From: Patescibacteria group bacterium
GTDB taxonomy: Bacteria > Patescibacteriota > Minisyncoccia > Minisyncoccales > DG-74-3
Length of the DNA stretch: 51,238 nucleotides
Direction: 5' to 3'
Assembly (NCBI GenBank): GCA_018813025.1
Contig: JAHJCL010000005.1
Span: 1 to 51,238 of the forward strand
The number at the start of each line of letters is the position of its first letter. Positions within the stretch are counted from its first letter, which is position 1. Shown piece after piece: positions 19,701 to 28,334 of the stretch. The notes under the pieces are model-generated. The model saw only the letters and a list, made by a program, of their open reading frames with translations. It did not search any database and had not been told where the DNA came from. A program made the translations under genes and the position numbers.

Positions 19701-20009
19701 ATGATTAGTAAAAAAGAAGTAGAGCATTTGGCCAAATTAGCAAGATTAGGTTTGGCTGATAAAGAATTGGAGAAGATGCAAAAAGAAATTGCATCTATTT
19801 TAGATTATTTTGAAAAATTAAAACAAGTAGACATAATTGGAGTTGAACCAACCACCCATGCGGTTGCTTTAAAAAACATTATGAGAGCTGACCAAAAAAG
19901 AAAAGAATTTGATAGTGAACAGAGAACTAAATTATTGTCAGCGGCTCCGGAAACAAAAGACAATTATCTAAAGGTTAAAGCAATTTTAAAAGAGAATGGA
20001 TCTTACTAA
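19701..20009 (+). CDS. gatC: Asp/Glu-tRNA amidotransferase subunit C
   Basis: KKEVEHLAKLARLGLADKELEKMQKEIASILDYFEKLKQVD. Confidence 0.92.
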   Translation: MISKKEVEHLAKLARLGLADKELEKMQKEIASILDYFEKLKQVDIIGVEPTTHAVALKNIMRADQKRKEFDSEQRTKLLSAAPETKDNYLKVKAILKENGSY

Positions 20010-21411
20010 ACTTACAATTCGTCAAGCCAATAAAGGCTTAAAGAATAAAAATTTTTCAGCGACTGAATTGTGTCAGTCCTATCTGGACCGAATTCATAAA
20101 AAAAATAAAGAAATTTTCGCTTTTTTAACGATTACTGACAAAATGGCTTTAGATCAAGCTAAGACGGTGGATAAATGGATTGCTCAAAAAAAAGAAATAC
20201 CGTTGTTAGCAGGAATTCCTATGGCTATTAAAGATATTATTTTAGTTAAAAATGTGAAATGTACTGGAGGGTCAAAAATTTTAGAAAATTATATTGCCAC
20301 CTATGACGCTACGGTAGTAGAAAAGCTAAGAAATCAGGGGGCAGTAATTTTGGGAAAAACCAACTTGGACGAATTTGCTATGGGCGCTTCTGGCGAACAC
20401 TCTGCGTTTGGACCGACTAAAAATCCTTATGATTTAGAAAGAGTGCCTGGAGGGTCTTCTTCCGGTTCAGCAGCAGCAGTGGCTGCCGACATGTGTTGCT
20501 ATTCCCTGGGAACAGATACAGGTGGTTCAATTCGTCAACCATCTTCTTTTTGTGGAACAGTAGGGCTAAAACCAACCTATGGTTCAATTTCGCGTTTCGG
20601 ACTTATGGCTATGGCTTCATCTCTGGATCATGTTGGAGTAATTTCTAAAACAGTTGAGGATTGCGAAATAGTTTTTAATAGTTTAAAAGGAAAAGATCCT
20701 TTGGATTCAACCAGTATAAGTCCTGGAACTCAAGCTGTTGATTTTCAAATTAAGGGCTTAAAAATAGGTATTCCAAAAGAATATTTTATTGCCGGTATGG
20801 ATAAAAATGTTGAAAACTCAGTAAGACAATCAATTAAAAAATATGAAGATATGGGCGCTAAAATAGAGGAAATAAGCTTACCCCATACTGAATACGCCAT
20901 AGCCACTTATTATATTATTGTGCAAAGCGAGGTTTCGGCTAATATGGCCAGATACGATGGAATTAAATACGGATATTCGATTAATCAGAATACAAAATCA
21001 GAAAAGTTATTAGATGTTTATTTAAAATCAAGGGCTTTTGGTTTTGGCCAAGAAGTAAAAAGAAGAATTATTCTTGGAACTTATATTTTGTCGGCTGGTT
21101 ATTACGACGCTTACTATTTGAAAGCCCAAAAAGTACGCACACTTATCAGAAATGACTTCGAAAAAGCCTTTAAAAAAGTTGATGTTATTTTAGCGCCGAC
21201 TACTCCGACAACAGCGTTTAAATTAGGGGAGAATACTTCTAATCCATTAATAATGTATCTTTGCGATGTTTTTACCGCCCCTCTAGATTTGGCCGGAATA
21301 CCGGCTATAAATATTCCTTGCGATAAAATTGGTTCTTTACCAATAGGCCTTCAAATTATCGGTCAAGCTTTTCAGGAAAAACAAATATTTAAAGTGGCTG
21401 GTCTCTTGTAA
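19996..21411 (+). CDS. gatA: Asp/Glu-tRNA amidotransferase subunit A
   Basis: GIPMAIKD..., GGSSSGSAAAVAA, DTGGSIRQPSSFCG amidase signature. Confidence 0.95.
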   Translation: MDLTKLTIRQANKGLKNKNFSATELCQSYLDRIHKKNKEIFAFLTITDKMALDQAKTVDKWIAQKKEIPLLAGIPMAIKDIILVKNVKCTGGSKILENYIATYDATVVEKLRNQGAVILGKTNLDEFAMGASGEHSAFGPTKNPYDLERVPGGSSSGSAAAVAADMCCYSLGTDTGGSIRQPSSFCGTVGLKPTYGSISRFGLMAMASSLDHVGVISKTVEDCEIVFNSLKGKDPLDSTSISPGTQAVDFQIKGLKIGIPKEYFIAGMDKNVENSVRQSIKKYEDMGAKIEEISLPHTEYAIATYYIIVQSEVSANMARYDGIKYGYSINQNTKSEKLLDVYLKSRAFGFGQEVKRRIILGTYILSAGYYDAYYLKAQKVRTLIRNDFEKAFKKVDVILAPTTPTTAFKLGENTSNPLIMYLCDVFTAPLDLAGIPAINIPCDKIGSLPIGLQIIGQAFQEKQIFKVAGLL

Positions 21412-21433
21412 TAAAACAATATATAATTTAAAA

Positions 21434-21958
21434 ATGACAACATCAGAGGTTTTTTCATCAATAATTTCCTATTTGTTCTCTTCAGAACTGCAACAAACTC
21501 TTTATCCGATTAGAGCCGTTTTCTCTATTTTTTCTGCGTTCTTTTTTGTGATGACGGTTTGGTTTTTTTTAAACACCAGTTGGTTTAAGGAAATATTCCT
21601 ACAGGATTTCGTTGAGATTTTAACCTATAAAGGATATTGGAACATTGGAGCAAAAACTAAATGGAGAAAAATTACCAATAGAATCAAAAAACATAAGGAA
21701 GAAGATTGTAAATTGGCTTTAATTGAGGCTGATAATATGCTTGACGAGACCTTAGGACAGATTGGTTACATAGGTAGTTTGGAAGAAAAATTAGGTCAGA
21801 TAAAAGAAGATACGATTTCTAATATAATAGAAGTTCGAAAAGTTCATACTGTTATTAATAGTATTAAGCACGACCCCAATTACAATCTTAGTGTTGGTCA
21901 AACAGATAGGTTTTTAGATATTTATAGGAAAATTTTTAAAGATTTAGAGATATTTTGA
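21434..21958 (+). CDS. Hypothetical membrane-anchored protein
   Basis: 174 aa, one hydrophobic segment near N-terminus, coiled cytosolic-type C-terminus. Confidence 0.7.
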   Translation: MTTSEVFSSIISYLFSSELQQTLYPIRAVFSIFSAFFFVMTVWFFLNTSWFKEIFLQDFVEILTYKGYWNIGAKTKWRKITNRIKKHKEEDCKLALIEADNMLDETLGQIGYIGSLEEKLGQIKEDTISNIIEVRKVHTVINSIKHDPNYNLSVGQTDRFLDIYRKIFKDLEIF

Positions 21959-21967
21959 TTATCATTC

Positions 21968-21995
21968 AGTCAACTTGCTTAGTTGACTTTTGTTT
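21968..21995 (+). terminator. Intrinsic terminator
   Basis: agtcaacttgcttagttgacttttgttt. Confidence 0.75.
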
Positions 21996-22075
21996 AAAAA
22001 TTAAATACAATATTCCTACGACATAACGGAATAGAAAAAGATTTGAGGATAATGGTGAAAAATTCGATTAGATAT

Positions 22076-22146
22076 AGCGGTGTGGAGGAGTAGTACCTTG
22101 CCAGGCTCATAACCTGGAGGCCCTGGTGCAATTCCAGGCACCGCAA
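22076..22146 (+). tRNA. Initiator tRNA-Met (CAT)
   Basis: A GCGGTG TG GAGG AGTAGTA CCTT G CCAGG CTCATAA CCTGG AGGC CCTGG TGCAATT CCAGG CACCGCA A; mismatched 1-72 pair typical of bacterial initiators; CCA not encoded. Confidence 0.88.
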
Positions 22147-22156
22147 CAAGTTAAGA

Positions 22157-22227
22157 GCCGAGAGGTAGGTTGGGATCTAAGGTCGTCTCATAAGCGATCA
22201 ACGTGAGTTCGATTCTCGCTCTCGGCA
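22157..22227 (+). tRNA. tRNA with CAT anticodon (elongator Met or Ile2), atypical D arm
   Basis: Acceptor GCCGAGA/TCTCGGC; anticodon loop CTCATAA; T arm GTGAG TTCGATT CTCGC. Confidence 0.75.
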
Positions 22228-22232
22228 CACCT

Positions 22233-22307
22233 GGACCCATAGTGTAGCCCGGTCAACACGTCCCCCTGTCACGGGGAAGATCAGGGGTTCAAATCCCCTT
22301 GGGTCCG
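22233..22307 (+). tRNA. tRNA-Asp (GTC)
   Basis: GGACCCA TA GTGT AGCCCGGTCA ACAC G TCCCC CTGTCAC GGGGA AGATC AGGGG TTCAAAT CCCCT TGGGTCC G. Confidence 0.95.
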
Positions 22308-22311
22308 CTGA

Positions 22312-22348
22312 AAAAATCGTCCTGAATTTATTGAAGGACGGTTTTTTT
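22312..22348 (+). terminator. Intrinsic terminator after tRNA cluster
   Basis: cgtcct...aggacg hairpin followed by ttttttt. Confidence 0.88.
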
Positions 22349-22350
22349 GT

Positions 22351-22416
22351 TTGACATATCTGATTTATCTGTTAATTTAGGACCAGAGGTTAGTTTTAAA
22401 AATAAATAAGGAGAAA
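22351..22416 (+). promoter_or_regulatory. Promoter and leader of pyrF, nearly identical to that of the pyrE-like gene
   Basis: TTGACA (22351-22356), 16 nt, TAATTT (22373-22378); 48-nt block 22369-22416 matches 23300-23347 with one mismatch; AAGGAG Shine-Dalgarno. Confidence 0.8.
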
Positions 22417-22423
22417 TATAAAA

Positions 22424-23182
22424 ATGGAAAAAGAAGCAAAGAATCGGATAATTGTAGCGCTTGACGTTGACAGCGTTGATAAAGCCATAGCTTTAGTAAA
22501 GGAACTTGACCCACATGTAGGTTATTTCAAGATCGGCTTGGAATTAATTTACACCATCTTAGCATCATTGATTATGGCTAAAGACGAAGCAGATGCTACC
22601 GAGATTCTCAAGAAAGTTCGCGAACTGTTCGACCTTACTAAGGAAAGAACATTTATTGATACCAAATTGGCTGACATTCCGAATACTATCGCAGGAGCAT
22701 CTAAGGCAATCGCAAAGATTGGAGTTAAGATGTTTAACATTCATGCTTCCATCGGCAGAGAGGCAGTAAAACAAGCAGTCGCCAACAAAGGTAATTCACT
22801 TGTTCTTGGGGTCACTGTTTTAACTTCAATCAACGAAGAAGAATGCATTTCAATCTTTGGAGATAAACCCGCTGTAAAGATAGTTAAATTCGCTAACATG
22901 CTTGTTGAAGCAGGAGCAGACGGTATTATTTGTTCGCCTCAGGAACTCAAAATTCTCAATGATTTTCCGGAACTAAAAAAACTCGTGAAGGTTATTCCTA
23001 GTGTCCGTCCAGAATGGGCCCTAAAGGGAGACCAAAAGCGAGTAATGACTCCTGGTGAAGCCATAAAATTTGGTGCAGACTACCTAGTGATTGGTCGACC
23101 TATTACCAAACCTCCAGCCGAGATCGGTAGCTCCGTAGACGCTACAAAGAAAATCACCGAAGAAATCGAGAAGGCTATTTAG
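22424..23182 (+). CDS. pyrF: Orotidine 5'-phosphate decarboxylase
   Basis: IVALDVDSVDKAI, FIDTKLADIPNTIAG (DxKxxDI), VIPSVRPEWA, VIGRPITKP. Confidence 0.9.
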   Translation: MEKEAKNRIIVALDVDSVDKAIALVKELDPHVGYFKIGLELIYTILASLIMAKDEADATEILKKVRELFDLTKERTFIDTKLADIPNTIAGASKAIAKIGVKMFNIHASIGREAVKQAVANKGNSLVLGVTVLTSINEEECISIFGDKPAVKIVKFANMLVEAGADGIICSPQELKILNDFPELKKLVKVIPSVRPEWALKGDQKRVMTPGEAIKFGADYLVIGRPITKPPAEIGSSVDATKKITEEIEKAI

Positions 23183-23214
23183 GATATTGCATAGTACAGA
23201 TATCTATCCTCAAA

Positions 23215-23243
23215 ACCCACTTTTTTAAAAAAAGTGGTTTTTT
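23215..23243 (+). terminator. Intrinsic terminator after pyrF
   Basis: ccacttttttaaaaaaagtggtttttt. Confidence 0.88.
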
Positions 23244-23281
23244 ATTTCCGAAGGAATCAAGATTATGAGAAGGAAGTTTTA

Positions 23282-23347
23282 TTGACAAATTTAATCTAAC
23301 TGTTAATTTAAGACCAGAGGTTAGTTTTAAAAATAAATAAGGAGAAA
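23282..23347 (+). promoter_or_regulatory. Promoter and leader of pyrE-like gene
   Basis: TTGACA (23282-23287), 16 nt, TAATTT (23304-23309), then gaccagaggttagttttaaaaataaataaggagaaa. Confidence 0.8.
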
Positions 23348-23362
23348 AAAGGAGGTATAATA

Positions 23363-24052
23363 ATGAACATTGAAAGAGCAAGGAAGATATTATCAACAGA
23401 AACAGGATCGCCGGAAGAGTTGATGCAGACACCTGATGCTCTCTGGATCTACGCGGGTAAGAATGGAGAACCCCATGCAGTATTGACGTCGGGAAAACAT
23501 AGCGATGGATATATAAATACTAACGCAGTTCTTAAATTCACGAATCTGTGTGAAATTTTAGCAGGGCAATTAATTGCGGCTCTCGGACAGAGAGGAATTA
23601 TCATGAAACAGATTGATGCAGTAGTTTCATCCAGTTTTGCAGCAATCACTTTCGGACAGGAAGTGGCAAGGCAGCTCAAAACACTCTTCGTGTTCACCGA
23701 GAAAGTCGGCGGGGAGCAGAAATGGGGAGGAAGATTTGAACTCCCGGCAGGCGCTAAAATACTTCAGGTGGAAGAACTGATAACCACTACTCATACGACC
23801 CGTAAAGTCAAAAAAGCAGTTTTGGATAGCAATCCACAAGTGGAATTCCTGGGAATCAATGGCAAAACAGTAGTAGTGACAATTGTCTACAGACCTGAAG
23901 ATTTATCTAAAGAAGACCCCGAATTTGAAGTAATCGCCTTAATTCCCAAGGAAATCCACATCTGGGATCCAGACAAATGCCCGCTTTGTAAAAAAGATTC
24001 ACCTGCTTTAAAGCCAAAGCCCAACTGGCAAAGATTTATTGAACATAGATAG
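23363..24052 (+). CDS. pyrE: Orotate phosphoribosyltransferase-like PRTase with C-terminal CxxC segment
   Basis: HAVLTSGKHSDGYINTNAVL; degenerate PRPP-loop ILQVEELITTTHTTRKV; CPLCKKDSPALKPKPNW. Confidence 0.72.
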   Translation: MNIERARKILSTETGSPEELMQTPDALWIYAGKNGEPHAVLTSGKHSDGYINTNAVLKFTNLCEILAGQLIAALGQRGIIMKQIDAVVSSSFAAITFGQEVARQLKTLFVFTEKVGGEQKWGGRFELPAGAKILQVEELITTTHTTRKVKKAVLDSNPQVEFLGINGKTVVVTIVYRPEDLSKEDPEFEVIALIPKEIHIWDPDKCPLCKKDSPALKPKPNWQRFIEHR

Positions 24053-24073
24053 CGCGAATATCTATTTTCAACA

Positions 24074-24098
24074 CCCGCTTTTTCTAAAGTGGTTTTTT
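24074..24098 (+). terminator. Intrinsic terminator after pyrE-like gene
   Basis: cccgctttttctaaagtggtttttt. Confidence 0.75.
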
Positions 24099-24143
24099 CT
24101 TGGAAAAATTTTAATAATTATAGAAAAAGTAGTATAGAAGATA

Positions 24144-24170
24144 GGTCACTTAAAAGTGATCTTTTTTTTT
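24144..24170 (+). terminator. Second intrinsic terminator-like hairpin
   Basis: ggtcacttaaaagtgatcttttttttt. Confidence 0.75.
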
Positions 24171-24213
24171 GTATAATAATAGAAACTCGCTCTTATTTTT
24201 TTAAGTCAAATTA

Positions 24214-24269
24214 AGGTAAAAATAGGTGTGGATAAAATAGTTTTTAGGGGTTGATTTACCTCTTTTTTT
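24214..24269 (+). promoter_or_regulatory. Candidate attenuator hairpin in leader of PheRS gene
   Basis: aggtaaa (24214-24220) pairs with tttacct (24255-24261), followed by ctttttttg. Confidence 0.35.
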
Positions 24270-24324
24270 GTTATAGAATTAATTAATTACAACAACATTA
24301 GACAAGATAAATAATATTATAAAA

Positions 24325-25467
24325 ATGCGAAAAAAAATTGTAATAAAAGATGAAAAAGAAGACGCTTTGATTGAAGAGTTGAGTAAAAGGAATGATATTA
24401 AGGCAGAAAGAGTCAAGAAATTATTGAACCTTCCGGACCTCACAAAAAAAGAAGGTTCTCCTGTAAAAATTTTATTTGATGAAATAATCAATTCCGAAAG
24501 ATTTAAAGATTTTGATTTGGTTGAATTTCCAAAAATTGTAACCGTTGAGCAATGCTTCGACCTTTTAAATATGCCAAAAGACCATCCGTCTAGGAAGGAA
24601 ACAGATACTTATTATTTAGACGCAACCCATATTCTTCGCACTCACACAACCGCCTTTTGGTCATTTTATCTAAAAGATAAAGAAGTTTTGGAAAAATTAG
24701 AAAAAGACGGAGAAATAATGGGACTCTCTCATGGCATTGTTTTTAGAAAAGATGAAATCGATAGAAGTCACTATCCGGCGTTTCACCAGATTGACGGTCT
24801 GTTAATTACAAAAAAGTCAAAAAAAATTATTACTCAGGAAGATCTAAAAGACGTACAAGTTGATTTGGCAAAAGTTATTTTTAATCCAGACTTCGAATGG
24901 AAATTTATTCCAGATGAATTTCCTTATACGGTGGAAAGCCTAGAAATGGATATTAAATTCAAAGGTGAGTGGATGGAAGTAAACGGAGCTGGTCTTGTCC
25001 ATCCTCAATGCCTTAGAAATTTTGGTTTGGATCCAGAAATTTACAATGGATGGGCATTTGGATTCGGTGATAGACTGGCGATGATAAAAATGGAAATTCC
25101 AGATATAAGAATTCTTTGGTCTAACGACCCAAGAATCACTTCGCAATTCAAAGACATCAACAGTAAATACAAAGAAGTAAGCAAATACCCTCCAATTTCA
25201 AGAGATATTTCTTTTATAATTGATAAAAATATAAACCTCAATAATTATTATGAAATCGTCAGGGATTTCGCGGAAAATTTGATAGAAGAAGTGAAGCTTA
25301 TAGACGGCTACGAAGACGAAAAGAAATTCGGAAAAGATAAAAAAAGCTACACATTTAGGATTGTTTATCGATCTCCTGAAAGAACGCTGACAAATGATGA
25401 AATAAATAAAATCCAAGAAAAAATAAGGATTGAAACAGAACAATATTTAGGGGCTGTTTTGCGCTAA
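24325..25467 (+). CDS. pheS: Phenylalanyl-tRNA synthetase, single-chain mitochondrial type (PheS catalytic core + FDX-ACB)
   Basis: DHPSRKETDTYYLDATHILRTHTTAF, RKDEIDRSHYPAFHQIDG, GWAFGFGDRLAMIKMEIPDIRILWSNDPRITSQF; then FDX-ACB SKYPPISRDISFII...YTFRIVYRSPERTLTNDEINKIQEKI. Confidence 0.9.
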   Translation: MRKKIVIKDEKEDALIEELSKRNDIKAERVKKLLNLPDLTKKEGSPVKILFDEIINSERFKDFDLVEFPKIVTVEQCFDLLNMPKDHPSRKETDTYYLDATHILRTHTTAFWSFYLKDKEVLEKLEKDGEIMGLSHGIVFRKDEIDRSHYPAFHQIDGLLITKKSKKIITQEDLKDVQVDLAKVIFNPDFEWKFIPDEFPYTVESLEMDIKFKGEWMEVNGAGLVHPQCLRNFGLDPEIYNGWAFGFGDRLAMIKMEIPDIRILWSNDPRITSQFKDINSKYKEVSKYPPISRDISFIIDKNINLNNYYEIVRDFAENLIEEVKLIDGYEDEKKFGKDKKSYTFRIVYRSPERTLTNDEINKIQEKIRIETEQYLGAVLR

Positions 25468-25496
25468 TATAACTCATAAAAAAAGTTTCCAAAAAT

Positions 25497-27488
25497 ATGC
25501 CAACAAAGAAAAAACCAATAGTTCAACCTCAAGAAAAAGAGAAAAAAATTAGCAAAAGTAAATCTGATTACGGAGCTAAAGACATTCTTATTTTAAAAGG
25601 ATTAGAACCAGTTCGTAAAAGACCAGCGATGTATATTGGTACCACAGGACCGGACGGACTTCATCATTTGGTCTACGAAATCATTAATAATAGCATTGAT
25701 GAAGCAATAGCTGGTTTTTGCGATGAAATTAAAGTAGAGTTTTTATCCAACAATCAAATTAGAGTTAGTGATAATGGTCGAGGTATTCCAATAGAAGTTC
25801 ATCCTGAAACAAAGAAATCAACACTTGAAACAATAATAACTACCCTGCATTCTGGAGGAAAGTTCGGAGGAAAGGCCTATCAGGTTTCCGGTGGATTGCA
25901 CGGAGTCGGGTTATCGGTTGTTTGCGCCCTGTCTAATTATATGAGAGTTGAGGTCTGTCGTGATGGCGGTAAGTTTGCCCAAGAATATTCCCGTGGCAAA
26001 GTAAAAACAAAAGTTAATAAAATCGGTTCAAGTAAAAAAACCGGAACGATGATTATTTTTGATCCGGATTCTGAGATCTTTCCAGACATCCATTTTGATT
26101 CTAAGAAAATATTGGAATACTTGAGGCAACAAGCTTATTTGACTAAGAGTGTTAAAATTATCGTTTCAGACAAAAGAGAAAAATTACCGGTTGGTTCCAT
26201 TAGAAATTATACTTTCTATTTTGAAGGGGGGATTGCTTCTTATGTTAAATATTTAACTAAAGGCAGAAAGCTTCGTCATGATAATATTTTTTATAGTTTT
26301 GCCCCCAAAAATGGAATTTTAGTGGAAACAGCTTTTTGTTATATCACTAACGAATATGAATTTCTAGAAGAATCTTTTGCTAATAATATTTTTACTAGAG
26401 AAGGCGGAACTCATTTAACCGGATTTAGAACAGCTTTAACTAGAAGTTTAAATGATTATGCCAGGAAAAACGGGTTTTTAAAGGAAAATGACACTAATCT
26501 TTCTGGACAAGATGTTCATGAAGGATTAACCGCAGTTATTTCTATTAAAGTCAAAGACCCTCAATTTGAAGGTCAAACTAAAGAAAAATTAGGTAACCCG
26601 GAGGCGCGGTTAGCGGTTGATTCAATTGTTTCAGAGAAATTAATTGATTTTCTGGAAAGAAATCCTTCTGACGCCAAGGCAATAATTGAGAACTGTGTTT
26701 TATCTCAAAAAGCCAGAGATGCAGCTAAGGCAGCCAGAGAAACAGTTTTGAGAAAGGGAATATTGGAAGGATTGTCTTTGCCTGGAAAATTAGCTGATTG
26801 TTCTTCTAAAGACCCGTCAAAGTCAGAAATTTTTATTGTTGAGGGAGATTCAGCCGGTGGTAGTGGAAAACAGGCCAGAGATAGAAGATTTCAAGCGATT
26901 TTACCATTGCGCGGAAAGATTTTAAATATTGAAAGAGCTCGTTTGGATAAAGTCTTAGCATCAAAAGAAATCAAAGCTTTGGTTATTGCTATGGGAACGT
27001 CAATCGGAGAAGATTTCAATATAGAAAAAGCCAGATACCATAGAATTATTATCATGACCGATAGTGATGTCGACGGTCAGCATATTACAACATTACTTTT
27101 AACGTTTTTTTATCGCTATTTTAAGCCAATTATTAATGCTGGTTATCTTTATATTGCCCAGTCTCCTTTATATAAAATTCAATTAGGTAAAAAGCTTGAA
27201 TATGCTTATAGTGAGGAAGAAAAAGCAAAAGTCTTGAAATCTATAGAAAAAGATAGTAAAACAGGGAGTAAGATAAATATGCAGCGTTATAAGGGTTTGG
27301 GAGAGATGAATCCAGAACAACTATGGGACACCACTATGAATCCTGCTACTAGAACTCTATTACGTGTTGACATTGAATCAGATCATCAGGCAGACAGGGT
27401 TTTCGATGTCTTAATGGGTAAAGAAGTCGCTCCTCGTAAAAGATTTATTCAAACTCACGCTAAAAAAGTAAAGAACCTGGATATTTAA
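25497..27488 (+). CDS. gyrB: DNA gyrase subunit B
   Basis: RKRPAMYIGTTGPDGLHHLVYEIINNSIDEA; GGLHGVGLSVVCALS; EGDSAGGSGKQARDRRFQAILPLRGKILN; IIMTDSDVDGQHI. Confidence 0.93.
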   Translation: MPTKKKPIVQPQEKEKKISKSKSDYGAKDILILKGLEPVRKRPAMYIGTTGPDGLHHLVYEIINNSIDEAIAGFCDEIKVEFLSNNQIRVSDNGRGIPIEVHPETKKSTLETIITTLHSGGKFGGKAYQVSGGLHGVGLSVVCALSNYMRVEVCRDGGKFAQEYSRGKVKTKVNKIGSSKKTGTMIIFDPDSEIFPDIHFDSKKILEYLRQQAYLTKSVKIIVSDKREKLPVGSIRNYTFYFEGGIASYVKYLTKGRKLRHDNIFYSFAPKNGILVETAFCYITNEYEFLEESFANNIFTREGGTHLTGFRTALTRSLNDYARKNGFLKENDTNLSGQDVHEGLTAVISIKVKDPQFEGQTKEKLGNPEARLAVDSIVSEKLIDFLERNPSDAKAIIENCVLSQKARDAAKAARETVLRKGILEGLSLPGKLADCSSKDPSKSEIFIVEGDSAGGSGKQARDRRFQAILPLRGKILNIERARLDKVLASKEIKALVIAMGTSIGEDFNIEKARYHRIIIMTDSDVDGQHITTLLLTFFYRYFKPIINAGYLYIAQSPLYKIQLGKKLEYAYSEEEKAKVLKSIEKDSKTGSKINMQRYKGLGEMNPEQLWDTTMNPATRTLLRVDIESDHQADRVFDVLMGKEVAPRKRFIQTHAKKVKNLDI

Positions 27489-27509
27489 AAAAAGAATTAA
27501 TTAAATAAT

Positions 27510-27704
27510 ATGAAAAATATATTAATCGGCATAAAAGATTTTTTGAAAGAAGTAAGGTTGGAGTTAAAAAGAGTCAACTGGCCTAATAAAAAAGAAACAA
27601 TAAATTATACTTTAATAGTTATTGGGACTTTGACAGTTGTAGCGATGTATTTGGGAGCAATTGACTTTTTGTTCAGCCGGGGGTTAAATAAGCTTATACA
27701 ATAA
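27510..27704 (+). CDS. secE: Preprotein translocase SecE
   Basis: FLKEVRLELKRVNWPNKKETINYTLIVIGTLTVVAMYLGAIDFLFSRGL. Confidence 0.93.
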   Translation: MKNILIGIKDFLKEVRLELKRVNWPNKKETINYTLIVIGTLTVVAMYLGAIDFLFSRGLNKLIQ

Positions 27705-27710
27705 ATAATT

Positions 27711-28256
27711 ATGGCCAAACAACAAGTTTCGCAAGAGAGAAATTGGTATGTTCTACACACTTATTCTGGTTACGAAGAAGCGGTGGCTAAAAACCTTAAA
27801 CAAAGGATTGAAAGTTTGGGTATGGAAGATAAGATTTTTAATGTTTTAGTTCCTAAAGAGAAGAAAATTAAAATCAAAAACAGTAAAAGGAAAGTAATAG
27901 AAGAAAAAATTTACCCTGGTTATGTTTTGGTTGAAATGATGGTAACTGATGATTCTTGGTATGTGGTTAGAAATACTCCTAATGTTACCGGATTTGTCGG
28001 AGCTGGAACGATGCCAATTCCTATTTCTAAAGAAGAGATTGACAACTTAAAAAAGAGAATGGGAATTGAAGCTCCTCAATATCAGATCGAAATTGAGGTC
28101 GGCGATCCAGTAAAAATTGTTGATGGACCGTTTAACGATTTTGATGGAAAGGTAGCTGGAATAGATGCTGAAAGAGGTAAGATCAAGGTATTAATTAATA
28201 TGTTCGGGAGAGATACTCCAGTTGAATTAGATTCACTTCAGATTAAAAAAATATAA
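27711..28256 (+). CDS. nusG: Transcription antitermination protein NusG
   Basis: NWYVLHTYSGYEEAVAKNLKQRIE; PGYVLVEM; KIVDGPFNDFDGKV; MFGRDTPVELD. Confidence 0.95.
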   Translation: MAKQQVSQERNWYVLHTYSGYEEAVAKNLKQRIESLGMEDKIFNVLVPKEKKIKIKNSKRKVIEEKIYPGYVLVEMMVTDDSWYVVRNTPNVTGFVGAGTMPIPISKEEIDNLKKRMGIEAPQYQIEIEVGDPVKIVDGPFNDFDGKVAGIDAERGKIKVLINMFGRDTPVELDSLQIKKI

Positions 28257-28306
28257 GAACCTTTCACTTCGTTCAAGAACCTTGTTTTCTCACTACGTTC
28301 GAAAAT
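28254..28306 (+). repeat. Dispersed intergenic repeat, copy 1
   Basis: taagaacctttcacttcgttcaagaaccttgttttctcactacgttcgaaaa; begins in the nusG stop codon. Confidence 0.8.
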
Positions 28307-28334
28307 GATAAATAATTAAAAACAACAAATTGTT

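Noticed and set aside
23175-23432. Minus-strand 85-aa ORF (and other antisense ORFs at 22549, 22565, 23449, 23627, 24940, 25041, 25198, 29960, 31194, 44051, 45817, 46036, 49988)
   Set aside because: All lie antisense to confident genes, promoters or terminators and show no family signature
24168-24206. Possible PheRS leader peptide (TTG tat aat aat aga aac tcg ctc tta ttt ttt taa, ending Phe-Phe)
   Set aside because: Its start overlaps the likely TATAAT promoter element, so it would not be transcribed from that promoter; no SD
24190-24300. T-box riboswitch upstream of PheRS
   Set aside because: No T-box consensus or specifier stem recognised; only a simple hairpin plus T run
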